Below, in pieces: positions 51,727-60,670 of a stretch of 64,000 nt of DNA. Below the pieces are notes generated by a model. The model saw only the letters and a list, made by a program, of their open reading frames with translations. It was not told where the DNA came from and did not search any database. Origin of the DNA: Bacillus sp. 491mf (lineage in GTDB: Bacteria > Bacillota > Bacilli > Bacillales > Bacillaceae_G); NCBI RefSeq assembly GCF_900112415.1, contig NZ_FOLV01000009.1, positions 62,001 to 126,000 of the forward strand, given 5' to 3'. The position numbers and the translations under genes were made by a program. Numbering within the stretch: the first letter of the stretch is position 1; the number at the start of each line of letters is the position of its first letter.

Positions 51727-52881
51727 ATGGATTTTGTAAGAACGAAAGAGCAACAAGAGCGGCTTAGTAAATTACAACCATATATCACTCTATTTTCAAA
51801 GAGAGAACAGCAGTTAGATAAATTGTATTCATTTCCTTTTGAAAATGTAGTAGATTTAAAGGGAATTGGGTATACATCATGGACAGTTCCAAAGGACGAA
51901 GGTGGGATAGGCATATCCTTATATGATCTTTTACTTTTTCAAGAATACATTGCACAAGGCGATGGTGCAACGGCACTATGTATGGGATGGCATCTTGGGA
52001 TTATGCATGAACTTTCAGAAAATCGTTCATGGGATAAGAGAATGTTTTCTTGGCTTTGCAAAAAGGTGAAAAACGGAGCGCTTATAAACCGTGCTGCAAC
52101 GGAACGAAACACGGGGAGTCCGACAAGAGGAGGAAGGCTAGAGACAACAGCATTACGAAAAGGAGATAAGTGGATTATTTCAGGACAAAAAACATTTACA
52201 ACAATGGCACCGGTATTAGATTATTTCTTTGTTTCCGCATCTATAGAAGGAACGGAAGAAGTAGGTGAATTTCTTGTTCCGCGTCATACAGAGGGTGTTT
52301 CAATTGAAGAAACGTGGGATAGTGTAGCTATGCGCGGTACAGCAAGTCATGATTTAATTTTAGAACAAGTAGCAGTTCCGTATAAATATTTTGTTGAGAA
52401 AATTTCTCCTCGTAATATAGAAAAGAGAAGAGGATGGCTTCTTCACATTCCGGCTTGTTATCTCGGAATTGCCCAAGCAGCGCGGCAGTATGCTTTGCAA
52501 TTTGCTGCAACGTATCAACCGAATAGTTTGAAAGAGCCGATTGCAATGGTGCCAAATGTGCAAAGATTAATAGGAGAAATAGAATTAGAGTTGCTGCAAT
52601 CCCGTTCGTTTTTATATAGTGTTGCAAAGCGGTATGAAGAAGAAAATAAACAGTGTATGCAAGCCGAGATGGCTGCGGTGAAGTATACGGTGACAAATGC
52701 AGTGATTTCTATAGTTGATAAGGCGATGCGTATCGTCGGAGCAAGGAGTTTATCTGAAAAAAATCCATTACACCGTTATTATTTACATGTGCGAGCTGGC
52801 CTTCATAATCCTCCAATGGATGATATGACAATTTCATTATTAGCACAGAATGCTTTGCAAGATTTTGGTGTTAAAAAATAG
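51727..52881 (+). CDS. Acyl-CoA dehydrogenase-fold flavoprotein
   Basis: A 384-aa protein of the acyl-CoA dehydrogenase superfamily, FAD-binding. ITS-like flavin motifs are present as NRAATERNTGSP and KWIISGQKTFTTMA. The C-terminal region reads RYYLHVRAGLHNPPMDDMTISLLAQ. Classical members have a catalytic Glu in a YEGTxxI context here; it is missing, and the HNPPMDD pattern is closer to DszC/HpaH-type flavin monooxygenases. I therefore call it a possible monooxygenase. The nearest neighbours (DUF218 and cutC) give no pathway. Confidence 0.82.
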   Translation: MDFVRTKEQQERLSKLQPYITLFSKREQQLDKLYSFPFENVVDLKGIGYTSWTVPKDEGGIGISLYDLLLFQEYIAQGDGATALCMGWHLGIMHELSENRSWDKRMFSWLCKKVKNGALINRAATERNTGSPTRGGRLETTALRKGDKWIISGQKTFTTMAPVLDYFFVSASIEGTEEVGEFLVPRHTEGVSIEETWDSVAMRGTASHDLILEQVAVPYKYFVEKISPRNIEKRRGWLLHIPACYLGIAQAARQYALQFAATYQPNSLKEPIAMVPNVQRLIGEIELELLQSRSFLYSVAKRYEEENKQCMQAEMAAVKYTVTNAVISIVDKAMRIVGARSLSEKNPLHRYYLHVRAGLHNPPMDDMTISLLAQNALQDFGVKK

Positions 52882-52940
52882 GTACTACTATCCTTTTTCG
52901 TATATAATAAAATGGACAATGTACAAAAAGGAGTTTAAGA

Positions 52941-53621
52941 ATGCTAGAAGTCATCGCAACATGTTTAGAAGATGCCAAACGGATTGAGCGTGGCGGTGGG
53001 AAACGGATCGAATTAATTACAGCTTTTACAGAAGGTGGTCTTACACCAAGCTTTGCGTTAATAAAAAACGTGATACGCGCTGTTTCTATTCCGGTGCATG
53101 TAATGATTCGTCCGCATGCTAAGTCTTTCGTATATTTTAATGAAGAAATAGAATTAATGAGAGAAGATATTCGAGTGGCAAAAGAGCTTGGTGCAGCTGG
53201 TGTTGTATTAGGTGTTTTAAATGAAAAGAATGAAATTGATGAAGAAAAGTTAGCAAAATTATTAGAAGTAGTAGAGGGAATGAACGTGACGTTTCACCGT
53301 GCAATTGATGAGATGGCAGATTTAGTAGTAGCTGTCAAAACATTGCGGAAGTTTAAGGAAGTCACACATATTTTAACATCTGGTGGACAAGGGAAAATAG
53401 AAGATAACATTTCGCTCTTGCGCCAAATGCACGAGGCAAGTGAAGGGCAAATAGAAATGATTGTTGGTAGTGGTATCACGAAAGAGAATGTACAACGATT
53501 ACTACATGAAACAGAGATTACACAAGCTCACGTAGGTACAGCGGTAAGAGAAGAAAAATCGTGCTTTGGTGAAGTTGTTGTTCAAAATGTACAAGAAATC
53601 GCAAAAATGACTAGTTGTTAA
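52941..53621 (+). CDS. cutC: CutC family protein
   Basis: A 226-aa TIM-barrel protein. MLEVIATCLEDAKRIERGGGKRIEL at the start, VMIRPHAKSFVY, GVVLGVLN, TFHRAIDE and HILTSGGQG are the conserved CutC strands. Members were linked to copper homeostasis; the biochemical role is still unclear. The ATG has AAAGGAG upstream. The signal peptidase gene follows after 16 bases, probably on the same transcript. Confidence 0.92.
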   Translation: MLEVIATCLEDAKRIERGGGKRIELITAFTEGGLTPSFALIKNVIRAVSIPVHVMIRPHAKSFVYFNEEIELMREDIRVAKELGAAGVVLGVLNEKNEIDEEKLAKLLEVVEGMNVTFHRAIDEMADLVVAVKTLRKFKEVTHILTSGGQGKIEDNISLLRQMHEASEGQIEMIVGSGITKENVQRLLHETEITQAHVGTAVREEKSCFGEVVVQNVQEIAKMTSC

Positions 53622-53637
53622 AGGAGATAGGGAATAG

Positions 53638-54180
53638 ATGAAAAAGAGTGAAGTTATGTCATGGGTTAAAAGTATTGCTTTCGCTTTAATTATTGCATTT
53701 GTTTGCCGGGCGTTTTTATTTACACCATCGCTTGTGCAAGGAGAATCTATGATGCCAACGCTAGAAAACAATGAGAGAATGGTTGTAAATAAAATTGGCT
53801 ATAGTGTACAAGGATTAGATCGTTTTGAAATTATCGTCTTTCATGGGAATGAAGGTCATGATTTAGTGAAACGAGTAATTGGATTACCGGGAGACACAAT
53901 TGAATATAAACACGATATTTTATACGTAAATGGTAAACCAGTTGCTGAACCGTATTTAGATGAATATAAAAAGCAGGTATCAGGTGATGTGTTAACTCCT
54001 GATTTTACGTTAGAAGGAATAACTGGACAAAAAACTGTTCCAAAAGATTCTGTATTTGTACTAGGAGATAATCGTCAAGTATCTAAAGATAGCCGACGAT
54101 TTGGATTTGTTTCTGAAAAGCAAATTGTTGGAAAAGGTTCAGCAGTATTTTGGCCACTGGAAAATGTTAGAGCGTTATAA
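53638..54180 (+). CDS. Type I signal peptidase
   Basis: A 180-aa membrane-anchored protease that removes signal peptides from secreted proteins. One N-terminal helix is at about residues 10-28. The catalytic Ser37 is in QGESMMPTL and Lys78 in DLVKRVIGLPGD; box E is LGDNRQVSKDSRRFG. The single anchor and length fit the Bacillus SipS type; which paralogue it is cannot be told. A terminator follows. Confidence 0.93.
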   Translation: MKKSEVMSWVKSIAFALIIAFVCRAFLFTPSLVQGESMMPTLENNERMVVNKIGYSVQGLDRFEIIVFHGNEGHDLVKRVIGLPGDTIEYKHDILYVNGKPVAEPYLDEYKKQVSGDVLTPDFTLEGITGQKTVPKDSVFVLGDNRQVSKDSRRFGFVSEKQIVGKGSAVFWPLENVRAL

Positions 54181-54190
54181 TTGTTTTTGG

Positions 54191-54230
54191 AAGGAATCAA
54201 AACTTATTTGGAGTTTTGATTCCTTCTTTT
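54191..54230 (+). terminator. Intrinsic terminator
   Basis: AAGGAATCAAAACT / AGTTTTGATTCCTT stem followed by CTTTTATTTTT. Confidence 0.9.
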
Positions 54231-54234
54231 ATTT

Positions 54235-54430
54235 TTATCCCGCTATTCGCGGGCAGTAATACTCCCGCCTCAAAATTCAGCAAAAGCATTGTCCAGTTCC
54301 AGTGGCTAGAATGTTCGGTGGCTACGCTTCTTCCTGCGAGGCAAAAAACATTTCTACGTCAGAAGCTCCATCCCCCCCTCACATTCTGGACGAGCTACTT
54401 CCGCTTTTCTTAAGAAGTTAGGCGGGATAA
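54235..54430. repeat. 196-bp MITE-like repeat with terminal inverted repeats
   Basis: It begins TTATCCCGC (54235-54243) and ends GCGGGATAA (54422-54430), which are exact reverse complements. An internal CCCGCTATTCGCGGG hairpin follows the left end. It holds no gene. The sequence (CAGTAATACTCCCGCCTCAAA and onward) is familiar to me as a dispersed B. cereus group element, but only this copy is in the window. Confidence 0.7.
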
Positions 54431-54507
54431 CTTATAAAGGAAATATTTCCAAGTTATTGCGAATGCCTGTTATAATGAAAAAAGAATGATACATAGAGGT
54501 GAATGTT

Positions 54508-55248
54508 GTGCAGCAATATGGAGAAGTGCGTTCTATCATTAACAACGCTAAGAAAATTACAGTGTTAACTGGAGCAGGTGCAAGTACAGAAAGTGGGATT
54601 CCAGACTTTCGTTCAGCAAATGGTTTATATGCAGATGCAAATGTGGAAATGTATTTATCAAGAGGATATTATAATCGAAATCCGAAAGAATTTTGGAAAC
54701 ATTACAAAGCAATTTTTCAAATTGATACATTCCATCAATATAAACCGAATGATGGACATGCGTTTCTTGCACAGTTAGAGCAGACGGGAAAAGATATTGT
54801 AGTGTTAACACAAAATATTGACGGCCTTCATCAATTGAGCGGGAGTACACGTATCATTGATTTACATGGTACGCTTCAATCTGCTCATTGTCCGAAGTGT
54901 CGTGCAAAATACAACTTACAATATATGATTGAACATGAAGTACCGCGCTGTGAAAAGTGTAATTTCATTTTGAATCCAGATGTTGTGTTATATGGAGATA
55001 CATTACCGCAATTTCAAAAGGCTGTTGAAAGGGTATATGAAACGGATATATTGCTTGTGATGGGAACGTCATTGAAAGTGCAGCCTGTCGCATCCTTTCC
55101 GCAAATAGCAAAACGAGAAATAGGAGCAACAACAATACTTGTTAATAATGAACAAACAGGAAAAGAACAATATTTTGATTATGTATTTCATGAAACAATT
55201 GGGGAATTTGTGAAGGAAATTGCCGCAGATCAAGATAAGCCAGAGTAA
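54508..55248 (+). CDS. Sir2-type NAD-dependent protein deacylase
   Basis: A 246-aa sirtuin. TGAGASTESGIPDFRS is the NAD-binding motif, TQNIDGLHQ with the following LHGTL holds the catalytic His, and zinc is held by CPKC and CEKC. VMGTSLKVQPVASFP closes the Rossmann domain. It deacylates lysines on proteins using NAD. The GTG at 54508 follows AGAGGTG by 6 bases; the earlier in-frame GTG at 54499 is inside that site. Confidence 0.93.
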   Translation: MQQYGEVRSIINNAKKITVLTGAGASTESGIPDFRSANGLYADANVEMYLSRGYYNRNPKEFWKHYKAIFQIDTFHQYKPNDGHAFLAQLEQTGKDIVVLTQNIDGLHQLSGSTRIIDLHGTLQSAHCPKCRAKYNLQYMIEHEVPRCEKCNFILNPDVVLYGDTLPQFQKAVERVYETDILLVMGTSLKVQPVASFPQIAKREIGATTILVNNEQTGKEQYFDYVFHETIGEFVKEIAADQDKPE

Positions 55249-55317
55249 TTATATTATATTTGTTAAAATCTCATCATAGTTACGAAAAAAGAGAGCTGTT
55301 GCAAAGGGGAGAGTAGT

Positions 55318-55911
55318 TTGGGGGAGAACGAAAGAACATTGCTGAAAATAATTGGAAATGCCAGCGTAGGAAATAGGTTTATTTTAGGGGTAGATGGATT
55401 AAGCCGTTCTGGCAAAACAACAATTGTGGAAAAACTTAGTCAAAATATGAAAGAAAAGAAGATCCCGTTTCATGTTTTTCATATTGACGATTATATTGCT
55501 GAGCGTGAAAAACGTTACAATACGGGGAATGAAGAATGGTATGAGTATTATAAATTACAATGGGATACGGACTGGTTAAGTCGTAATTTTTTCGGTAATC
55601 TAAAATCCACTAACCATCTGATTCTTCCTATTTATGATAATGAATCTGATACACATAGTCGGCAGGAAGTTCAACTTACTAACGCTTCAGTTATCATCGT
55701 AGAAGGTGTTTTTCTGCAGCGTAAAGAGTGGAGAAACTTCTATGATTATGTCGTATATCTAGATTGTCCAAGAAGTAAGAGGTTTCTTCGTGAAAGTGAG
55801 GATACTCAAAAGAACATTGCCAAATTTGAGAATAGATATTGGAAAGCTGAAGAATTTTATGTCAATACGGAAGCTCCTGATAAACATGCTGATTTGGTTC
55901 TAAAAGGATAG
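55318..55911 (+). CDS. P-loop kinase, uridine-kinase-like
   Basis: A 197-aa protein. Walker A is GLSRSGKTT (about residues 26-34), the acceptor-side motif is HIDDYIAEREKRYNTG, and VIIVEGVFLQRKEW is the Walker B region, as in uridine/pantothenate/phosphoribulokinase-type enzymes. The substrate is unknown. The TTG start follows AAAGGGGA by about 7 bases. It ends at a strong bidirectional terminator. Confidence 0.85.
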   Translation: MGENERTLLKIIGNASVGNRFILGVDGLSRSGKTTIVEKLSQNMKEKKIPFHVFHIDDYIAEREKRYNTGNEEWYEYYKLQWDTDWLSRNFFGNLKSTNHLILPIYDNESDTHSRQEVQLTNASVIIVEGVFLQRKEWRNFYDYVVYLDCPRSKRFLRESEDTQKNIAKFENRYWKAEEFYVNTEAPDKHADLVLKG

Positions 55912-55914
55912 AAT

Positions 55915-55962
55915 AAAACAAACAACGCATTGTGTTTTTCGATGCGTTGTTTGTTTTATTTT
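55915..55962. terminator. Bidirectional terminator
   Basis: AAAACAAACAACGCAT / ATGCGTTGTTTGTTTT, a 16-bp stem with A- and T-rich flanks, lies between convergent genes. Confidence 0.92.
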
Positions 55963-55970
55963 AAAAAGCA

Positions 55971-56267
55971 TTATTTTTTTAGCGATAAACCATAAACAAT
56001 CGTTTCACTTGGTGTTGTAATTTTAAATCCTGTATTGTAGTCTAGCGTCATTGTATTTCCGATATAATCTTTTGTAAAATCGTCCATTTGAATAACGAGC
56101 TGATCATCTTCAAATACAACATCATTTGCATTGTATTTATCAACTATTAAATCTATGTTTACATAGACAGTACAAGTGTTTCCGATACTTCCTTTTATTC
56201 TAACAATGATTTTATTTTTGTTTTGTAGCAATTGTTCTTTTGTTGTATTTGTAACACGAATATTCAT
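55971..56267 (-). CDS. HesB/IscA-like fold small protein (tentative)
   Basis: A 98-aa, mostly beta protein: MNIRVTNTTKEQLLQNKNKIIVRIKG at the start and YIGNTMTLDYNTGFKITTP near the end fit the Fe-S_biosyn (HesB/YqkB) domain pattern. The cysteine ligands of true Fe-S scaffolds are not present; only one Cys (NTCTVY) is seen, so it is not a functional IscA. The ATG has AAAGGAA upstream. Function unknown. Confidence 0.6.
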   Translation of the reverse strand: MNIRVTNTTKEQLLQNKNKIIVRIKGSIGNTCTVYVNIDLIVDKYNANDVVFEDDQLVIQMDDFTKDYIGNTMTLDYNTGFKITTPSETIVYGLSLKK

Positions 56268-56330
56268 ATGATCACGTTCCTTTCCTAAACACCTATTTTA
56301 ACAAAGAAACAATAATATATAAATCTAATT

Positions 56331-56480
56331 TTGATTTTTCAATATATTAGTTAATGGCATGTAAAACAAGAAGTGACCGCTACTTACTTTTTCCCTTTGT
56401 TGTAGACATTGCATGTGGAAGGAGAAGTCCTTGAGTGTTTCTATACACGCTAGATGCCCTCGTTTGCCTAAAAATATATA
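56331..56480 (-). repeat. bcr-type dispersed repeat, copy 6 (degenerate)
   Basis: On the minus strand: GAGGGCATCTAGCGTG, AGAAACACTCAAGGAC, TCCACATGCAATG, GGGAAAAAGTAAG and TATTGAAAAATC follow the same order as the other copies, with more changes. It lies between the HesB-like gene and the lysine permease gene. Confidence 0.75.
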
Positions 56481-56492
56481 TACAGTAACACA

Positions 56493-56526
56493 AGAAAACC
56501 TACCAACAGAAGTTGATAGGTTTTGG
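56493..56526 (-). terminator. Intrinsic terminator of the lysine permease
   Basis: AAAACCTA-CAAC / GTTG-TAGGTTTT stem (one base bulge) a few bases after the stop codon; T-run on the minus strand. Confidence 0.8.
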
Positions 56527-56529
56527 TTG

Positions 56530-57999
56530 TTAAAGCTCACATTTATCTAATGGAATAACCTTTGTTTTCTTTGTAAATTTATAGCCTAACCAAAGTATTA
56601 AGAAAAGAGGTAAGCCAATATATGAAACGAGTACACCGTTCCAATCGATAGACTCGCCCATAAATGCACCGTAGTTTTGACCAAGAATAACGATTAAGCA
56701 TAATGCAAATGCAAAGATAGGGCCGAATGGGAACCATTTTGCTTTATATGGTAAGTCATTTAAGTCTTTTCCTTGTGCAATATATGCTTTTCGGAAACGA
56801 TAGTGACTAATTGCAATTCCGATCCAAGCGATGAAACCTGACATACCAGAGGCATTTAATAGCCATACATATACAACACCATCACCGAATAAAGAAGCTA
56901 AGAAAGCAGCACATCCAACTAATGATGTTGCAATCAATGCATTTACTGGTACGCCGCGACTATTTAATTTCCCTAAAAATTTAGGTGCTTTACCTTGGTT
57001 TGCTAAATCCCAGAGCATACGTGCTGATGCATACATACCAGAGTTACCTGCAGATAAAACAGCTGTTAAAATAACCGCGTTCATTACTGATGCTGCAAAA
57101 GCAATCCCCGCTTTTTCAAATACAAGTGTAAATGGACTTACTGTTATATCACTTGCTGCAAGGTTTTCGTTTGTATAAGGGATTAATAAACCGATTACGA
57201 GAATCGCAAAAATATAGAATAATAGAATTCGCCAAAAGATGCTGCGAATTGCTTTTGGGATGTTACGCTGTGGATCTTCAGTTTCGCCAGCTGCAACTCC
57301 TAATAATTCTGTTCCTTGGAATGAGAATCCAGCTGCCATAAATACACCGATAATTGCCATGAAGCCGCCGTTAAACGGTGCATCTGCAACTGTGAAGTTT
57401 TTAAAACCAACAGGTTCTCCGCCCATAATACCGAAAATCATAAGAAATCCGACAATTAAAAAGGCGATAACAGTTACAACTTTTATAAGTGCAAACCAAT
57501 ATTCCGCTTCGCCAAATCCTTTAACCGATAAATAATTTAAAAGAAACATAATAGCTAAACAAATTGCACTCCAAAGTAAGGAAGGCGTATTAGGAAACCA
57601 AAATTTCATAATTAATGTAACTGCAGAGAGTTCAGCAGCAATTGTGATAGCCCAGTTATACCAGTAGTTCCAACCTAATGCGAATCCAAGTGATGGATCA
57701 ACAAACCTTGTTGCATAGGTGCTAAATGATCCTGCTACAGGCATGTAGGATGCTAATTCTGCTAAGCTTGTCATTAAAAAATATACCATAATACCAATTG
57801 CAGCATAGGCGACGAGAGCACCACCAGGACCAGCTGTATGGACAACACCACCGCTTGCTAGGAATAAACCTGTTCCAATTGTACCACCAAGTGAAATCAT
57901 TGTAAGATGGCGAGATTTCAATCCGCGTCGTAGTTCATTAGATGTTTGTGCAGATTGTTTTGAAGTTGTAGAGGTAACGTTAGTAGTTGCGCCGTTCAT
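56530..57999 (-). CDS. lysP: Lysine-type amino acid permease (LysP-like)
   Basis: A 489-aa APC-superfamily transporter with twelve helices. The AAT-type N-terminus GLKSRHLTMISLGGTIGTGLFLASG contains the substrate-binding IGTG loop, and FQGTELLGVAAGETEDPQRNIPKAI is the conserved helix 6 to 7 region. Lysine as substrate is inferred from the lysine riboswitch directly upstream. The ATG at 57999 has AAGGAG 8 bases upstream. The longer frame to 58059 runs into the riboswitch terminator and is excluded. Confidence 0.9.
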   Translation of the reverse strand: MNGATTNVTSTTSKQSAQTSNELRRGLKSRHLTMISLGGTIGTGLFLASGGVVHTAGPGGALVAYAAIGIMVYFLMTSLAELASYMPVAGSFSTYATRFVDPSLGFALGWNYWYNWAITIAAELSAVTLIMKFWFPNTPSLLWSAICLAIMFLLNYLSVKGFGEAEYWFALIKVVTVIAFLIVGFLMIFGIMGGEPVGFKNFTVADAPFNGGFMAIIGVFMAAGFSFQGTELLGVAAGETEDPQRNIPKAIRSIFWRILLFYIFAILVIGLLIPYTNENLAASDITVSPFTLVFEKAGIAFAASVMNAVILTAVLSAGNSGMYASARMLWDLANQGKAPKFLGKLNSRGVPVNALIATSLVGCAAFLASLFGDGVVYVWLLNASGMSGFIAWIGIAISHYRFRKAYIAQGKDLNDLPYKAKWFPFGPIFAFALCLIVILGQNYGAFMGESIDWNGVLVSYIGLPLFLILWLGYKFTKKTKVIPLDKCEL

Positions 58000-58044
58000 G
58001 TTCAACACTCCTTTTCTTGTAAGATAGGAAGGAGCGGGGGGAAT

Positions 58045-58076
58045 AAAAAAAACCGCCAAAGGACTTTAGCGGAGCA
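58045..58076 (-). terminator. Riboswitch terminator of lysP
   Basis: CCGCTAAAG / CTTTGGCGG stem followed on the minus strand by T8. It is the expression platform of the lysine riboswitch. Confidence 0.9.
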
Positions 58077-58107
58077 TTTCAAAAATAGCCACCCCATCAT
58101 ACCTTCC

Positions 58108-58302
58108 GTTAAGATAGCGCCCCACGTTTACACGGTAATTTTGTAAACGTGACAGTTCTGTTCCTATTCGAAAACAGCCCCAGCATATACTTCCAGAGAA
58201 GAAGTATAAACTTCGGCAGCTTTTCCTGTTATCTAGAGTTATTGACGTTCTCTGTGTCTCGTCTAGATTACTAATAAAAGCCGCAACCTCTACCTCATCG
58301 GA
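58108..58302 (-). promoter_or_regulatory. Lysine riboswitch (L-box)
   Basis: On the minus strand: GATGAGGTAGAGGTTGCGGC, ATTAGTAATCTAGA, GGAAAAGCTGCCGAAG, TATGCTGGGGCTGTTTTCG, CAGAACTGTC and GTGGGGCGCTATCTT are present in L-box order. Lysine binding should favour the terminator at 58045-58076 and turn off the permease. Confidence 0.95.
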
Positions 58303-58345
58303 TTGATGAGGATTTTTCTATTACTATGATTTTTAATATATGGCA

Positions 58346-58374
58346 ATTGTAATGATTTTCTGAAAATAGTGCAA
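58346..58374 (-). promoter_or_regulatory. Sigma-A promoter of the lysine riboswitch
   Basis: TTGCAC (plus 58369-58374) and TACAAT (plus 58346-58351) on the minus strand with a 17-base spacer, ending about 45 bases before the aptamer. Confidence 0.8.
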
Positions 58375-58743
58375 GGATTTTTTTATAGAAATAAATGGCT
58401 ATTTTAGAAAAGCGCTTTCAAAATTCATCCCGTCCTAAAAAAAGTATGTATGAAATAACCTCCTAATAAAAAAGGTTATACAATGGTTTCGTAAAATGTT
58501 TCGAAAAATCCTTCAAAATTAATAGAAAATTCAGACAAATATTTTTCGACAAATCTATTGAGATGAAATTTTTATTACTAAGAAGAATATAGAATGCTCT
58601 TTCTAGAAAAAATCCTTTATTCTTCCAATTAGCATAATTTTTTCATTATAATAAACATAAGTTGACAGAGTCTTTGTAATTTTAAGTCACAAGAAAGAAT
58701 TGAAGTGTAATGTACAAAAAGGACAAAAGTATGGGGTGAGGAG
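58375..58743. other. AT-rich intergenic region
   Basis: No ORF with a ribosome site. A TTGACA near 58660 might be the -35 of the following VOC gene, but no good -10 is placed at 17 bases. Nothing else is supported. Confidence 0.45.
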
Positions 58744-59562
58744 ATGTTACAGTTTGATCATCTTGTTCATGTAGTTAGATGCTCTCCAGCTGAGGCGATA
58801 GACCAAATGAAACTACATGGATTTCATGTAGTTCTAGGAGGGGAGCATACGAATTGGGGAACCCACAATAGTTTATGTTATTTTGATTTAGCATATATTG
58901 AGTTTTTAGCAGTGCAAAATCAAAAGGTTGCAAACCGAGCGGAGAATCCTCTTATTCAACAAGTTGTTCATAAGTTGCAAACAGGAGAAGGAATGCTTCA
59001 AATTGCGCTGCGCACAGAACATATGGAAGAGCTTGCTAAAAGGCTGGTGGAAAAGGGTTTTCGAATAAACGGTCCATTGGAAGGTAAACGTATGAGGGAT
59101 GACGGAACTCTCTTAAGGTGGAAGATGTTATTTATTGAACAAGAAGAAGGCGGTCCTAGATTTCCGTTTTTTATTGAGTGGAGTGAATCGGATGAAAAAA
59201 GAAGGGATGATTTACAGAGAAAAGGAGTAATTTCACCTCATAACAATAACATAATTGAAATGAAAACAGTTTTCTATACTATTACTAATGTAAATGAAAC
59301 AAGCAAACACTGGGAAGAGTTACTGCAAATAGAAATGAGTCCTCCAACAATAAATAAGGAGTGGAATGCGGTAGTTCAAGGTTTTTCTCTCGGGAAAATA
59401 ACCATTCAATTTTGTGAACCGATAGGGAATGGTATCGTTCGGGATCAATTAAAAAATCACGGTGAATTCCCATTTGCTGTAGAATTTGAAGGGAAGGAAG
59501 ACAATATGAGTATATGTCATATACGGAATGGTATGTACTTATTCACAAAGGAATTATGTTAA
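58744..59562 (+). CDS. VOC/glyoxalase-like protein
   Basis: A 272-aa protein of the Glyoxalase_3-type VOC group: FDHLVHVVRCSPAEAIDQMKLHGFHVVLGGEH and NSLCYFDLAYIEFLAVQN are the first paired module, and a second module follows from about residue 165. His and Glu residues that could hold a metal (HLVH, YIEF) are in place. The substrate is unknown. The ATG follows GGTGAGGAG closely. Confidence 0.82.
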   Translation: MLQFDHLVHVVRCSPAEAIDQMKLHGFHVVLGGEHTNWGTHNSLCYFDLAYIEFLAVQNQKVANRAENPLIQQVVHKLQTGEGMLQIALRTEHMEELAKRLVEKGFRINGPLEGKRMRDDGTLLRWKMLFIEQEEGGPRFPFFIEWSESDEKRRDDLQRKGVISPHNNNIIEMKTVFYTITNVNETSKHWEELLQIEMSPPTINKEWNAVVQGFSLGKITIQFCEPIGNGIVRDQLKNHGEFPFAVEFEGKEDNMSICHIRNGMYLFTKELC

Positions 59563-59599
59563 TTGGAGAAAGTTAGAGTTATTAGAGGGTGGGAGAAAG

Positions 59600-60528
59600 A
59601 TGGAACAACATTCGCTCGTTTTATGCGGGAAAAAGCATCTTGAATGGAAAAAAGAAGAGATTGGTAGATTGAAAGAAGACGAATTGTTAATTAAAACAAT
59701 AGCAGGCGCTATAAGTATTGGAGCAGAATTACCTCAATATAATGAGAATGATAAAACAGAAACGAGGGCCACTTACCCTAAAGAAACCGGTTATGAGAGT
59801 TATGGTGAAGTTATAAGTGTTGGTAATTGTGTCGAGTCATTTAAAATTGGTGATCGGGTAGTTGCTTTTTACGGACATAAAACCCTTGGGATTGTGAAAG
59901 AGAATAAAGCGATCCCAATTCCAAGAGACGTCCCATATTCATTCGCTTTGTTGACAATACTATCGTGTGATGCTGCGAAAGGAGTACGGAAATTAAATCC
60001 CAAAGTGAATAGTAAGGTACTTGTAACTGGAGTAGGAACAGTGGGTTACTTTCCGTTTATTACCTTAAACATGCACTAAATCTTTCTCAAATAGACATAA
60101 TTGAACCAAATGAAGCTAGAAGGGAAATAGCGAAAACATTTGGTGCTACTAATCTGTATAGTCCGAATGAAATAAAGGAGAATTATTACGATTATGGGAT
60201 TGAATGTTCAGCTACAAATTCAGCGTTTACATGCCTTCAAAAAGGTGTTAAAGAGAATGGAGAGATATGTATTTTATCAGATGGTAATAAAGAAGATTTT
60301 TATTTAACACCAGAGTTTTATGAAAAGGAACTACGTATAGTAGGTTCTAGTGATGGATTAGATTATAAAAGGCATGCAAGTTGGTTCTTACATTATGTCA
60401 AACATACTCCATTTGTAGGCCAGTTATTTGAACATGAAATAACACATCAAGAGCTCATTCTGTGTTTTCAAGAGTTGAGTGATGAAAAAATAAAACCAAT
60501 AAAGGTATTGGTTAAATATATTAATTAA
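59600..60528 (+). pseudogene. MDR-type alcohol dehydrogenase, frameshifted
   Basis: From the ATG at 59600 (GGTGGGAG upstream) the first frame gives the GroES-like domain (GYESYGEVISVGNCVESFKIGDRVVAFY) up to VTGVGTVGYF. There a single missing T near 60045 shifts frame. The rest, LKHALNLSQIDIIEPNEARRE to the stop at 60526-60528, is the cofactor-binding and C-terminal domain. The interval is 3n+2, consistent with a one-base deletion. The usual catalytic Cys of zinc enzymes is not seen in AISIGAELP. Confidence 0.85.
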
Positions 60529-60670
60529 AGGTTTTAATTTGTTTGTGACAAAAGTATAGAATATGGATTTGTTGAGCCTTGTATTTTGTATTAAATCAAA
60601 GAAAATATTTCGGGGGAATTATTAATATAAGATTTTTAGATAATAACAAAAAATGAAAGGATGGTGTGAA

